Positions 55,571 to 63,144 of a DNA stretch of 64,000 bases are shown here, in pieces. Origin of the DNA: AC-32 sp963717475 (lineage in GTDB: Bacteria > Actinomycetota > Thermoleophilia > Gaiellales > Gaiellaceae); assembly GCA_963717475.1 (NCBI GenBank), contig OY970337.1, forward strand, positions 2,542,001-2,606,000, given 5' to 3'. A program made the position numbers and the translations under genes. Position 1 is the stretch's first letter, and every line of letters starts with the position of its first letter. The notes below the pieces were generated by a model that saw only the letters and a list, made by a program, of their open reading frames with translations, made no database searches and was not told where the DNA came from.

Positions 55571-57177
55571 GGGACGATTGTCGCCTGCCCGGCCGCCAGG
55601 CGCTCGCCGACCGCGCGCTCGGCCTCCTCGGCGGCGAGCGGATGGGCGGCAACGGCCGCGAGGAACGGCGCCCGCGCCAGCGCGTAGAGCCGGGCCCGGG
55701 TTGCCGCGCGGACGGTCGCGGTGCGCGGGACGCTGTGCAGCAGGGCGATCTCGCCGAAGGAGTCGCCGCGCCGAAGCGTGCGCAGCGCGCGCCCGTCGAC
55801 CGAGACCTCGAGCTCGCCGTCCGCGACCGCGTAGAAGAGCTCGCCCGGCTCGCCCTCGTGCACGACCTCCTCGCCGGCCGCGGCTTCCACAGGCACGAGC
55901 TCGCGCGCGAGCGACTCCAGCTGCGGGGGCCCGAGCGGCGCGAACAGCGGCAGCGAGCGGAGCAGTGACAGCTCGACCACGGGCACGGTCGCCCGCCGGT
56001 CGATCGCGAGCAGGCGCCCGCCGGCGAGCAGCAGCGCGGCGGGGAGGACGCAGCCCACGCCGATCACCGCGGCGCGGCCGCCCGCGATCGCCACGAGCAG
56101 CGGCGTGAGGAGCGACCCAACGGCAAGCGCGGCCATGCTCAAGCCCTCGAGCAGCCCGAACACGCGCGCGAGCAGGTCGACCGGCGCGATCCGCTGCAGC
56201 AGCGTCCGGCCCGCGACGTCGACCACGATCCGGCCGGCGCCCGCGACCGCGAGCAGCGCGAATGCCGTCGCCACTTGCGGGCTCGCGCCGAGCGCTACGA
56301 ACGCGCCGCCCCAGGCGAGCGCCGCCGCCACGAGCGGCGGGATCAGGCGCCTGCGGCCCACGAGCGCGGCCGCTGCGGCAATCCCGAGCACGCCGCCCGC
56401 TCCGAACGCTGCGTTCAGGTATCCCGCGCCCGAGCCGCCGAGGTCGAGCAGCGAGACCGCGAGCACGACGAAGACGACGTCGAGGGCGCCGATGGCGACC
56501 GACTCCGCGGCGAGCAGGCCCAGCAGCAGCCTGGCCTCCGGTTCCTCTCGCACGAGCCGCAAGGCGCGCAGGGGGTCCCGCTCTCCCGCCGCCGCGGGCG
56601 GAGGCCCTTCGACCGGCGCGACCACGATCCCGCCCGCGAGCGAGAGGCCCGCCATCACCGCGAACACGAGCCCCGGAGAGCCGACCGCGAGCAGCACGCC
56701 CGTCGCCGCCGGGGCCGCCACCAGGCTCATGCTCTCGATCCAGCCGGAGACGACGTTCGCCGCCGTCAGCTCCTCCGGCGTCCGCGCCAGCGCCGGAACG
56801 AGCGCCGCCTGCGCGGGTCGCGTCAGCGTGACCGCGGTCGCAGCGCAGGCCGCGAGCGCGTACGAGAGCAGGGCGGGCGCTCCTGCGAGCAGGGACGCAG
56901 CCGTGGCCGCCAGCGCCGCCGCCTGGACGACGTAGGCGAGCGTGAGCACCCGCGCCGGCGGAAAGCGGTCTCCGAGACCGGCTGCGACGGGCGCGAAGAA
57001 CGCAGCGGGCACGAGCTGGATAGCGGCGACGATCCCGGCCTCGGTCGCCCCGCCCCGCTCGTAGGCGAAGACGAGCATCGCGATCCAGACGCCCCACTCG
57101 GCGGAGTTGAAGGCGACGAACGCGAGCTCGACCCGCCGCAGGTCGCGGTTCTCGAAGACGCCGCGGATGACTCTCAT
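55567..57177 (-). CDS. MFS transporter fused to a C-terminal cyclic-nucleotide-binding-like domain
   Basis: The 536-residue protein has about twelve hydrophobic helices over residues 1-400 with an early MFS A-like motif GLGDRFPPARVLTLAYV, then a soluble tail from about 400 to 530: SLPLFAPLGPPQLESLAREL, AGEEVVHEGEPGELFYAVAD, GELEVSVDGRALRTLRRGDS and FGEIALLHSVPRTATVRAAT. This is the beta-barrel core of a cNMP-binding domain, with the phosphate-binding cassette region FGEIALLHSVPRTA. The upstream gene has a similar tail, and it overlaps its start by four bases. Fusion suggests that transport is controlled by a nucleotide or other ligand. Confidence 0.85.
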   Translation of the reverse strand: MRVIRGVFENRDLRRVELAFVAFNSAEWGVWIAMLVFAYERGGATEAGIVAAIQLVPAAFFAPVAAGLGDRFPPARVLTLAYVVQAAALAATAASLLAGAPALLSYALAACAATAVTLTRPAQAALVPALARTPEELTAANVVSGWIESMSLVAAPAATGVLLAVGSPGLVFAVMAGLSLAGGIVVAPVEGPPPAAAGERDPLRALRLVREEPEARLLLGLLAAESVAIGALDVVFVVLAVSLLDLGGSGAGYLNAAFGAGGVLGIAAAAALVGRRRLIPPLVAAALAWGGAFVALGASPQVATAFALLAVAGAGRIVVDVAGRTLLQRIAPVDLLARVFGLLEGLSMAALAVGSLLTPLLVAIAGGRAAVIGVGCVLPAALLLAGGRLLAIDRRATVPVVELSLLRSLPLFAPLGPPQLESLARELVPVEAAAGEEVVHEGEPGELFYAVADGELEVSVDGRALRTLRRGDSFGEIALLHSVPRTATVRAATRARLYALARAPFLAAVAAHPLAAEEAERAVGERLAAGQATIVP

Positions 57178-59050
57178 CGGCGCTCGAGTCGTTCCCGGAC
57201 GGCGGCGCGAATGCGCCGCTCGACGTCCGGGAACGCCGTCAGCCCTGCGAGCGCGCCGTCGGGAAAGACGAGCAGCCGCAACGGCGAGCCAGCGATGACC
57301 GTGGCGAGTCGCGAGTACCCGAAGCCGGCTCCCCAGTCGAGCGCGGCGAGCTCGCCGAAGAACTCCCCGGGGCCGAGCGAGCGCACGTGCTCATCGCCGA
57401 CGAAGACGTCGGCCGTCCCCTCGACGATCACGAAGAAGTCGCGCTCCGAGCCCCACTGCTCGACGACCGTCTCGCCGGGCGCGGCGGAACGCTCGACGGC
57501 CAGCGCCGCCACCTCCTCCGCCTGGGCCGCCGTCAGGGACTCGAACAGCGGCAGCGAACGCAGCGGCGGCGGGAACAGGCTCGACGTCACATCCGGGTGC
57601 CGCTCGTAGGGCTCGGCCTCCGCGGTCACAGGCGCCTCCTCGCGCTCGAGGAAGTCCAGCACCGCGTCGACGTCCTCCAGCCCGGTCGTGTGGTTGAGGA
57701 TGCAGAGCCGCAGCGCGAAGCGGCCGTGCAGGCGGGTCGACGAGACGAGCCCCAGCCCGCTCTCCTCGAGCTTCGCGGCGAGCGCCGCATTCCGTCGCTC
57801 GTGCTCCTCCGCATCCGCCCCTTCGAAGCGACGGCGGAAGCAGACGACCCCCAGCGAGCGCGGAACGAGCAGCTCCAGCGCCTCGGCTCTCGGCGATCCG
57901 CCGCTCGGCGTGCTCGGCCAGCTCGAGCGAGCGGTCGATCGCCGCGCGGAAGGCGTCGAGCCCGAACGTGTGAACCGAGACCCAGACCTTGAGCGCGCGC
58001 GGACGTTCGGGTCAACTGCAGGCCGAGGTCGGCGAAGTTCGTCTCGTCCTCGCGGGCGCGCGCGTCTCCGAGATAGTCGGGGACGATCTCGAAGGCCGAA
58101 CGCAGCAGCGAGCCGTCGCGGACGAGCACGCAGCCGCACTCGAACGGCTGGTAGAGCCACTTGTGCGGATCGAGCGTGACCGAGTCCGCAAGCTCGAGCC
58201 CGCGCAGGGCGCCGCTCGCCCGCTCGCTGAGCACGGCGAAGCCGCCGTAGGCCGCGTCGACGTGAAGCCAGACGCCGTGCTCGCGGCAGACCTCGGCGAG
58301 CTCGGCCAGCGGGTCGACGGCGCCGCTGTTCGTGGAGCCTCCGTTCGCGGCGACGAGCAGCGGGAGGCGCCCGGCGTGCAGGTCGGCCTCGATCGCGGCG
58401 GACAGGGTCTCCGGCGCGAGCCGGAGCGACGCGTCGCTCGGCAGCACGCGCACCTGCTCCGGCCGGAACCCGAGCACCCGGGCCCCGCGGGCGATCGACG
58501 AATGCGCCTGGTCCGAGACGTAGAGCACGAGGTCGCCGCGCATCGCGCCGGCCTTCGCCTCGCGCGCGCAGGCGAGGGCGGTCATGTTCGCGGCCGAGCC
58601 GCCGCTCGTCAAAGATCCAGCCGACTCTGCCGGGTAGCCGATCCAGTCCTTGAACCAGCCGAGCACCTCGAGCTCGACCTGGCTCGGGCCGGCCGACTCC
58701 ATCCAGGAGCCCGCGTAGACGTTGCAGGCGCTCGCGATCAGGTCGGCGAGCGCGCCGGGCCAGGTCCCGGAGCCGGGAATGAAGCCGAGGAAGCGCGGGT
58801 GGTCGACGCGGCTGCGGAACGGAAGCACGTCGCGCCCGAGGCGCTCGATGACCTCCGCGAACGGTTCCGGGCCGTCAGGGGGCGGGCCGGAAAGCCGCTC
58901 GCGCATCTCACGCGGGGACGCGCGCCTGAGCGGCGGCGCGGCGGCCGTCGAGCCCTCGACGAGCAGGTCGACCACGCGGTAGCCCAGCTCGCGCATCGTT
59001 TCCGGGTCGAGCTCGAGCGGGTCGTGCTGCGGCGACGGCGTGCCGGTCAC
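57174..59050 (-). CDS. PLP-dependent (group II) decarboxylase fused to a cNMP-binding-like domain, two apparent frameshifts
   Basis: GTG 59050 starts a group II decarboxylase: HPRFLGFIPGSGTWPGALAD, AGSLTSGGSAANMTALACAR, YVSDQAHSSIARGARVLGF (stacking histidine about 183), WLHVDAAYGGFAVLSE (D about 265) and VTLDPHKWLYQPFECGCVLV (PLP lysine about 298). Two single-base shifts (about 58000 and 57888) connect RALKVWVSVHTFGLDAFRAA and then LELLVPRSLGVVCFRRRFEG to the C-terminal end. From about 57560 a second domain follows: PLFESLTAAQAEEVAALAVE, GETVVEQWGSERDFFVIVEG, GPGEFFGELAALDWGAGFG. This resembles the cNMP-binding core. Substrate may be an aromatic, acidic or basic amino acid. Confidence 0.8.
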
Positions 59051-59079
59051 GTCGCGCGGATCTTCACATCTGGAGCGGC

Positions 59080-59553
59080 CTAGATCCTGGTGCGCGTGAA
59101 GACGAAGCCGCCGAGGCCCGAGACGATCAGCACGCCGGCCAGGGTGAAGCCGACGATCGCCCAGCGTGGGAAGTGCCCGGCCGTCGCGGGGGCGGCGACG
59201 ACGGTGCGGCGGTGCTTGCGGCGGTGGACTCGCGAGGTGGTGGTCGTCGTCGAGGCGGGCGTCGACTGCTGCTGCGTCGTCGTCCGGGCCGTCGTCGTGC
59301 GCGCGGTCGTAGGCGGCGGCGGTGGTGGGGGAGGTGCGGGCGGTGGCGGCGGTGGAGGCGCGTCGACGGTCGTCGGGGTCGTCACGGTGACCCCAGTCGT
59401 CTGCGTCAGCGTGATCGACGTCGTCGTGTCGTTGGGCGCGGCTGCGACGCCGCCCGCGAGAACGAAGCCCGCGAGCGCGAGCCCCGCTGCCGCAGCGGCG
59501 GCCAGAAGCCGGCGGAAGGGCCGACGTGTCCGCACGCTCTGATCCTTTTCCAC
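59080..59553 (-). CDS. Secreted Thr/Pro-rich surface protein with C-terminal membrane anchor
   Basis: The 157-residue protein starts at GTG 59553. It has a basic N-terminus and signal or membrane helix (RRLLAAAAAAGLALAGFVLA), then a Thr-rich and a Pro-rich low-complexity region (about residues 45-110), a basic stretch (RVHRRKHRRTVVAAP) and a C-terminal helix with a short TRTRI end. It has no LPxTG motif. This is the plan of a surface stalk or wall-spanning anchor. Function is unknown. Confidence 0.7.
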   Translation of the reverse strand: MEKDQSVRTRRPFRRLLAAAAAAGLALAGFVLAGGVAAAPNDTTTSITLTQTTGVTVTTPTTVDAPPPPPPPAPPPPPPPPTTARTTTARTTTQQQSTPASTTTTTSRVHRRKHRRTVVAAPATAGHFPRWAIVGFTLAGVLIVSGLGGFVFTRTRI

Positions 59554-59559
59554 CGCGAG

Positions 59560-59565
59560 AGCGTC
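59560..59565 (-). promoter_or_regulatory. Predicted -10 box (leaderless), abutting the divergent one
   Basis: GACGCT on the minus strand lies six bases before GTG 59553. It directly touches the -10 of the divergent phosphatase gene. Confidence 0.4.
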
Positions 59566-59571
59566 CAAACT
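59566..59571 (+). promoter_or_regulatory. Predicted -10 box (leaderless), abutting the divergent one
   Basis: CAAACT lies six bases before GTG 59578. It begins where the minus-strand hexamer ends, so any -35 elements would sit in the opposite gene. Confidence 0.4.
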
Positions 59572-59577
59572 GCCCGA

Positions 59578-60159
59578 GTGGCCGAAGAGATCGTCCTCGT
59601 CAGGCACGGTGAGACCGAGTGGAGCAGGACGCTCCGTCACACGGGGCGCACCGACGTCCCACTGACCGATGAGGGTCGCCGCCAGGCGGAGATCGTCGGT
59701 CGAGCGCTGCATGGTCGGCACTTCGAGCTCGTGCTCACGAGCCCGCTCCAGCGGGCCGCCGACACCTGCAGGCTCGCCGGTTTCGGCGCGGAGGCGCAGG
59801 CGCGCGACGATCTCTGCGAGTGGGACTACGGCGACTACGAGGGCCGCACGACGGCGGAGATCCGCGACGACGTCCCGGGCTGGACGCTTTTCGCCGGCGG
59901 CGTTCCGAACGGCGAGAACGCGGCCGAGGTGGGTGACCGAGCAGACCGGATCCTCGCCGAGGCCGCAGCGGTGAGCGGCGACGTGCTCCTCTTCGCGCAC
60001 GGTCACGTCCTGCGCGTTCTCGCTGCGCGCTGGCTCGGGCTCGAGCCGTCGGCCGGCCGCCTGTTCGCGCTCGACCCGGCCACGCTGAGCACGCTGGGCC
60101 ACGAGCGCGAACAGCACGTGCTCCGCAGCTGGAACGTCGCGCTAGGCCCAGCTGGTTAA
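59578..60159 (+). CDS. Histidine phosphatase (phosphoglycerate mutase-like)
   Basis: The 193-residue protein starts at GTG 59578 with VAEEIVLVRHGETEWSRTLR (catalytic R-H-G), followed by LTSPLQRAADTCRLAG, CEWDYGDYEGRTTAEIRDDV (acid) and VLLFAHGHVLRVLAARWLGL (second histidine). These are the four phosphatase residues of the GpmB/CobC-type branch. It removes phosphate from small molecules. It is divergent from the surface protein at 59080. Confidence 0.88.
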   Translation: MAEEIVLVRHGETEWSRTLRHTGRTDVPLTDEGRRQAEIVGRALHGRHFELVLTSPLQRAADTCRLAGFGAEAQARDDLCEWDYGDYEGRTTAEIRDDVPGWTLFAGGVPNGENAAEVGDRADRILAEAAAVSGDVLLFAHGHVLRVLAARWLGLEPSAGRLFALDPATLSTLGHEREQHVLRSWNVALGPAG

Positions 60160-60162
60160 GCT
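60157..60162 (+). promoter_or_regulatory. Predicted -10 box (leaderless)
   Basis: TAAGCT starts with the stop codon of the phosphatase gene and lies six bases before GTG 60169. Confidence 0.5.
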
Positions 60163-60168
60163 GGCCGC

Positions 60169-60573
60169 GTGCTCGAAGGAAGCTGTCTCTGCGGCGGGGT
60201 CAGGTTCGAGCTGACCGGCGATTTCACCCCGCGCAGCTTCTGCCACTGCACGAGCTGCAAGCGCCTCTCCGGAGGCCCGGGCACGGCGAACGGTGCGGTG
60301 CGCAGCGACTCGGTCAGGATCGTCGCGGGCGAGGAGCTCCTCCGCACCTACCAGCCGGACGAGGGCAGCGCGAAGACGTTCTGCTCGCGCTGCGGGTCGA
60401 ACCTCTTCGGAGGCGGCTGGCCCGAGTCCGAGATGGCGAGCGTCCGGCTGCCGGCGCTCGACACGCCGTTCGAAGGCGGCCCCGACCGGCACATCTTCAC
60501 GCGCTCCCTCGCGCACTGGGAGGCGCTGCCCGAGGACGGACTCGAGAGGTTCGAGGCCGCCTCAGGCAGCTAG
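60169..60573 (+). CDS. GFA-type zinc protein (glutathione-dependent formaldehyde-activating-like)
   Basis: The 134-residue protein has the zinc motifs of the GFA/CENP-V family: GSCLCGGVRFELTGD (C-x-C), RSFCHCTSCKRLSGG (C-H-C-x2-C) and KTFCSRCGSNLFGGG (C-x2-C). It is a small Mss4-like fold that may bind a thiol conjugate. True GFA activity is not proven for most members. A stem-loop follows its stop. Confidence 0.85.
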   Translation: MLEGSCLCGGVRFELTGDFTPRSFCHCTSCKRLSGGPGTANGAVRSDSVRIVAGEELLRTYQPDEGSAKTFCSRCGSNLFGGGWPESEMASVRLPALDTPFEGGPDRHIFTRSLAHWEALPEDGLERFEAASGS

Positions 60574-60582
60574 ACGAAGGAG

Positions 60583-60609
60583 GGGTGCCACCGCCGCCCG
60601 GCGGCACCC
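60583..60609 (+). terminator. Possible stem-loop after the GFA-like gene
   Basis: GGGTGCC (60583-60589) pairs with GGCACCC (60603-60609), with a short GCCG/CGGC inner helix and a small bulge. No T run follows, so termination is uncertain. Confidence 0.3.
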
Positions 60610-60703
60610 ACTTAAGACGAATGCCGCTCCTGCGGATTTCTTGCGGCCTTCTTTCGTGCGTTCGACGAGGTTAGTGAGGGGCCCGTCCGGAAATGCAAGG
60701 AGC

Positions 60704-60862
60704 ATGAACCGCTTCCTCCGGCGAATGCAGCGTTTCGGCAAGGGCTGGTCGGGTCGGCGCTCGCACCCCGAGATGTCGCCGCACGAGCCGCCGCCGGCTC
60801 CAGACCTGCGCGCGAAGAACAGCGGCCACGGCAAGAAGACTGCCGACAAGTGGAACCAGTAA
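60704..60862 (+). CDS. 52-residue basic protein
   Basis: The frame at ATG 60704, with AAGGAG immediately upstream, encodes MNRFLRRMQRFGKGWSGRRS and then a Pro-rich and Lys-rich end (HGKKTADKWNQ). It is soluble, strongly basic and likely disordered. It sits between the GFA-like gene and a lipoprotein gene. The ribosome site is nearer the start than is usual. No family recognised. Confidence 0.45.
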   Translation: MNRFLRRMQRFGKGWSGRRSHPEMSPHEPPPAPDLRAKNSGHGKKTADKWNQ

Positions 60863-60867
60863 CGGCG

Positions 60868-60873
60868 TAGAGT
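60868..60873 (+). promoter_or_regulatory. Predicted -10 box (leaderless)
   Basis: TAGAGT lies seven bases before GTG 60881, the start of the lipoprotein-like gene. Confidence 0.45.
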
Positions 60874-60880
60874 TCCAGTC

Positions 60881-61561
60881 GTGCGACGCGCACTCGCGCT
60901 GTCCGCCCTGATCGTCGTTGCCGCCGGTTGCGGTGGTTCGTCTTCGCACTCGCCCCGCTACTCCGCGCGGGTCACGAACCCGTGGTTCCCGCTCCGGCCA
61001 GGCGCGAGCTGGGTCTACCGAGGCGTCAAGGACGGTGAGCCCTCCCGCGACCTGGTGCGCGTGACGAGCATCGTCCGGGTGATCGACGGCGCTCCCACCG
61101 TGGCCGTCTCCGACCGGCTGTACCTGCGCGGCAAGCTCGAGGAGCGGACGACCGACTACTACACCCAGGACGACAAGGGCAATGTCTGGTACTTCGGCGA
61201 GGGCACCGCCGAGCTCGACAAGCAAGGAAACGTGACATCGACCGAGGGCAGCTGGCTGGCCGGCGTGAACGGCGCGAAGCCAGGAATCTTCATGTACGCG
61301 GTGCCGAAGGTCGGCCAGTCGGCGCGCCAGGAGTTCCTGAAGGGGCAGGCCGAGGACCACTTCCAGGTCCTGCGTCTCGGCGTCGGCGTGCACGTGCCCT
61401 ACGGCTCCTCGCAGCAGGCGCTCTTGACGAAGGAGTGGACGCCGCTCGAGCCCGGCGTGCTCGATCACAAGTTCTACCTCCGCGGAGTCGGCACCGTCCT
61501 CGAGCAGACGGTCAAGGGCGGGCAGGAGCGGAACGAGCTCGTGTCGTACGACCCAGGCTAG
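60881..61561 (+). CDS. Lipoprotein of unknown function
   Basis: The 226-residue protein has a signal peptide and lipobox LSALIVVAAGCGGSSSHSPR, so the mature protein would be lipid-anchored at residue Cys 17. The rest is beta-rich, with VTNPWFPLRPGASWVYRGVK, RTTDYYTQDDKGNVWYFGEG and VLDHKFYLRGVGTVLEQ. I recall similar proteins annotated as hypothetical lipoproteins in actinobacteria. No enzyme motif is seen. Confidence 0.8.
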   Translation: MRRALALSALIVVAAGCGGSSSHSPRYSARVTNPWFPLRPGASWVYRGVKDGEPSRDLVRVTSIVRVIDGAPTVAVSDRLYLRGKLEERTTDYYTQDDKGNVWYFGEGTAELDKQGNVTSTEGSWLAGVNGAKPGIFMYAVPKVGQSARQEFLKGQAEDHFQVLRLGVGVHVPYGSSQQALLTKEWTPLEPGVLDHKFYLRGVGTVLEQTVKGGQERNELVSYDPG

Positions 61562-61564
61562 GAT
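61559..61564 (+). promoter_or_regulatory. Predicted -10 box (leaderless)
   Basis: TAGGAT contains the stop codon of the lipoprotein gene and lies six bases before ATG 61571. It is the clearest stop/-10 overlap in the window. Confidence 0.5.
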
Positions 61565-61570
61565 CGGGGC

Positions 61571-61846
61571 ATGTGCAGAAACATCCACACGCTCTACAAC
61601 TACGAGCCGCCGGCCACCGAGGAAGAGGTGCACGGCGCGGCCCTCCAGTACGTGCGCAAGATCAGCGGCTTCACGAAGCCCTCGCGCGCGAACGAGGAGG
61701 CGTTCGCCCGGGCCGTCGACGAGGTGGCCGAGGCGTCCAGGCGCCTGCTCGACTCGCTCGTGACCGCGGCGCCGCCGCGGGACCGCGAGGTCGAAGCCGA
61801 GCGCAAGCGCGCCCGCGCGGCCGAGCGCTTCGCAGTCGCCGGGTAG
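61571..61846 (+). CDS. DUF2277 family protein
   Basis: The 91-residue protein begins MCRNIHTLYNYEPPATEEEV and continues HGAALQYVRKISGFTKPSRA, then AVDEVAEASRRLLDSLVTAA and a basic end. This is the DUF2277 family, whose N-terminal M-C-R-N-I and ALQYVRKxSGFTKPS are highly conserved. Function is unknown. It is followed by a strong inverted repeat. Confidence 0.9.
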   Translation: MCRNIHTLYNYEPPATEEEVHGAALQYVRKISGFTKPSRANEEAFARAVDEVAEASRRLLDSLVTAAPPRDREVEAERKRARAAERFAVAG

Positions 61847-61850
61847 GAGG

Positions 61851-61878
61851 CGGCCGGAGCGCCTAGGCGCTCCGGCCG
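61851..61878. terminator. Perfect 13-bp inverted repeat, likely bidirectional terminator
   Basis: Two 13-base arms (61851-61863 and 61866-61878), starting CGGCCGGAG, are separated by only TA. The hairpin lies between the convergent genes at 61571 and 61906. No T run follows on the plus strand, as is common in GC-rich actinobacteria. Confidence 0.65.
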
Positions 61879-61905
61879 CGTGTCCCCCGTGTCGGGGAGG
61901 GGGTC

Positions 61906-62097
61906 TTACCGGCGCGAGACGGCCACGGGCCGCCAGACGCCGACGTCGCGGAAGCCGTTGCCGAGCACGTCGCCGCGCTTCCGGTCGAGGTAGAACCGGT
62001 AGAGCGGCGAGACCACCCGGGTAGTCGCCTGTGCGGCGGCGAGGGCGGCGGCCGCGAGCGCGAGCACGCTGGCGCCGATGAGCACTGCTGTCTTCAT
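61906..62097 (-). CDS. 63-residue secreted or membrane-anchored small protein
   Basis: ATG 62097 is preceded by a good AGGAGGT ribosome site. The product starts MKTAVLIGASVLALAAAALA, a clear hydrophobic signal or membrane helix, then SPLYRFYLDRKRGDVLGNGF, which is short and basic. Function is unknown. It is one of the few genes in the window with a strong Shine-Dalgarno sequence rather than a leaderless signal. Confidence 0.65.
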   Translation of the reverse strand: MKTAVLIGASVLALAAAALAAAQATTRVVSPLYRFYLDRKRGDVLGNGFRDVGVWRPVAVSRR

Positions 62098-62176
62098 AGG
62101 GTGACCTCCTGGGGATGCGAGAAGGTTCTGCTGGTGATACGCGCGAAGTCGAGCTTCGGATCTTCGGGACTGTGGC

Positions 62177-62182
62177 TACGCT
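62177..62182 (+). promoter_or_regulatory. Predicted -10 box (leaderless)
   Basis: TACGCT lies six bases before GTG 62189, which favours this start over GTG 62183. Confidence 0.45.
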
Positions 62183-62188
62183 GTGAAC

Positions 62189-62374
62189 GTGCGCGAGGGC
62201 ACCCTCTTCGACGCCCTGCTGATCCTCGCCTCGTTTGCGGCGGCGTCGTTCAGTTTCTCGTGCGCGGCGATCGCGTTCTTCCAGGACCGCGGCGGGCTCG
62301 CTGCGGCCTTTGCGGTCGGCGGGGTCTGGCTCTCCGTCTGGCTCTTCGCGCGCGCGAGCGCCGAGCCCTACTAG
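62189..62374 (+). CDS. 61-residue two-helix membrane protein
   Basis: From GTG 62189 the frame encodes VREGTLFDALLILASFAAAS, then FSFSCAAIAFFQ and GGLAAAFAVGGVWLSVWLFA, giving two hydrophobic helices joined by a short polar loop (QDRGG). It ends four bases inside the convergent MBL-like gene. No family recognised. Confidence 0.6.
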   Translation: MREGTLFDALLILASFAAASFSFSCAAIAFFQDRGGLAAAFAVGGVWLSVWLFARASAEPY

Positions 62375-62995
62375 GCGTTCTCCCCGTCCCAGGGCGGCAG
62401 CTCGAGCGCGCGCTCGTATGCCGCGCGGTCGTGCACCGGCTCGCCGTGCGAGACGATCACCCGCTCGAAGGGCAGCTCGAGGAGCTCACGCAGAGCGGGG
62501 AGCGCGCGGCGGAGCTGCGGCGTCGCCCACACGCGGAGCTCGCCCTCGGGGGCGGTCATGCCGTCCGCGAAGACGATCGTCTTCTGTTCCGGGAGCCAGA
62601 GCGGGGTCTCGTTGCGGCCGCGGCCGTCGTAGAGCGCTCGCAGGCCACCCGGGAGCTCTGACCCCGGCTCGATCGGCTCGAGCTCGGTCTCGGGAACGTT
62701 CGAGCGCCAGAAGAGCCACGGCCCGAACGCCCGGGCGCCGTAGCGGTTGACGAAGAGATCGACGTCGCGGACGTGGTCGGGCTTGAGCACGACGGCCATC
62801 GTCGGCGGGCGCTCGTCCAGCCGTGCCCAGACCTCGGAGCCCTCGGGCGGCGCGAGCGGGTCGAGGACGGCGACTTCGCCGCCGCTCTCGACGCACGTGG
62901 ACGAGACGTGCTGCGGCCAGCCCGCGTCAGGGCGCCAGTCGGGCGACCCGCCAGATCCAGAGGCCTGGTGCGACGTCCTGGATCTCAGTCGGCAC
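62371..62995 (-). CDS. Metallo-beta-lactamase-fold-like protein, metal site not conserved, one apparent frameshift
   Basis: Starting at GTG 62995 the first frame gives PTEIQDVAPGLWIWRV, then a one-base shift at about 62940 continues DWRPDAGWPQHVSSTCVESG, GEVAVLDPLAPPEGSEVWAR, and the long frame MAVVLKPDHVRDVDLFVNRY onward to RVIVSHGEPVHDRAAYERA. The fold and the final SHGEP agree with small MBL-like proteins, but the usual H-x-H-x-D-H cluster is absent from the position before the RYGA segment, where KPDHVRD stands. It may therefore be non-catalytic or bind a different metal set. Confidence 0.65.
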
Positions 62996-62997
62996 GT

Positions 62998-63111
62998 TCA
63001 GCCTGCACCCTGAGAGGTAAGGCCGAGGTGCTCCGTCCCTGCTTGCTCGGCGAGCCGGGCGCGTCGGTAGCCGTCCTCCTCGTAGAGGTCGTCCGTCCAG
63101 ACGTTCGGCAC
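62998..63111 (-). CDS. 37-residue frame, possible truncated cupin-like protein
   Basis: GTG 63111 starts PNVWTDDLYEEDGYRRARLA followed by EQAGTEHLGLT, which looks like the beginning of a cupin-domain protein, and ends at a TGA two bases before the MBL-like start. Either the gene was cut down to this remnant or it is a short leader. A -10 hexamer sits six bases upstream, which suggests a real start. Confidence 0.35.
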   Translation of the reverse strand: MPNVWTDDLYEEDGYRRARLAEQAGTEHLGLTSQGAG

Positions 63112-63117
63112 GTGGCC

Positions 63118-63123
63118 AGTCTA
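63118..63123 (-). promoter_or_regulatory. Predicted -10 box (leaderless)
   Basis: TAGACT on the minus strand lies six bases before GTG 63111 and would drive the short frame and the MBL-like gene. Confidence 0.4.
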
Positions 63124-63144
63124 GGCTCGGGTGAGAATGAACGC

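Noticed and set aside
57174..59050. Encapsulin-type system because of cNMP-binding domains
   Set aside because: cNMP-binding domains occur in some encapsulin shells, but no shell-fold gene is present here; the domains are fused to a decarboxylase and an MFS protein.
59280..59360. Glycine- and proline-coding low complexity as a CRISPR or tandem repeat
   Set aside because: The repetition is codon-level (Pro and Thr runs) within one reading frame, with no fixed unit or spacers.
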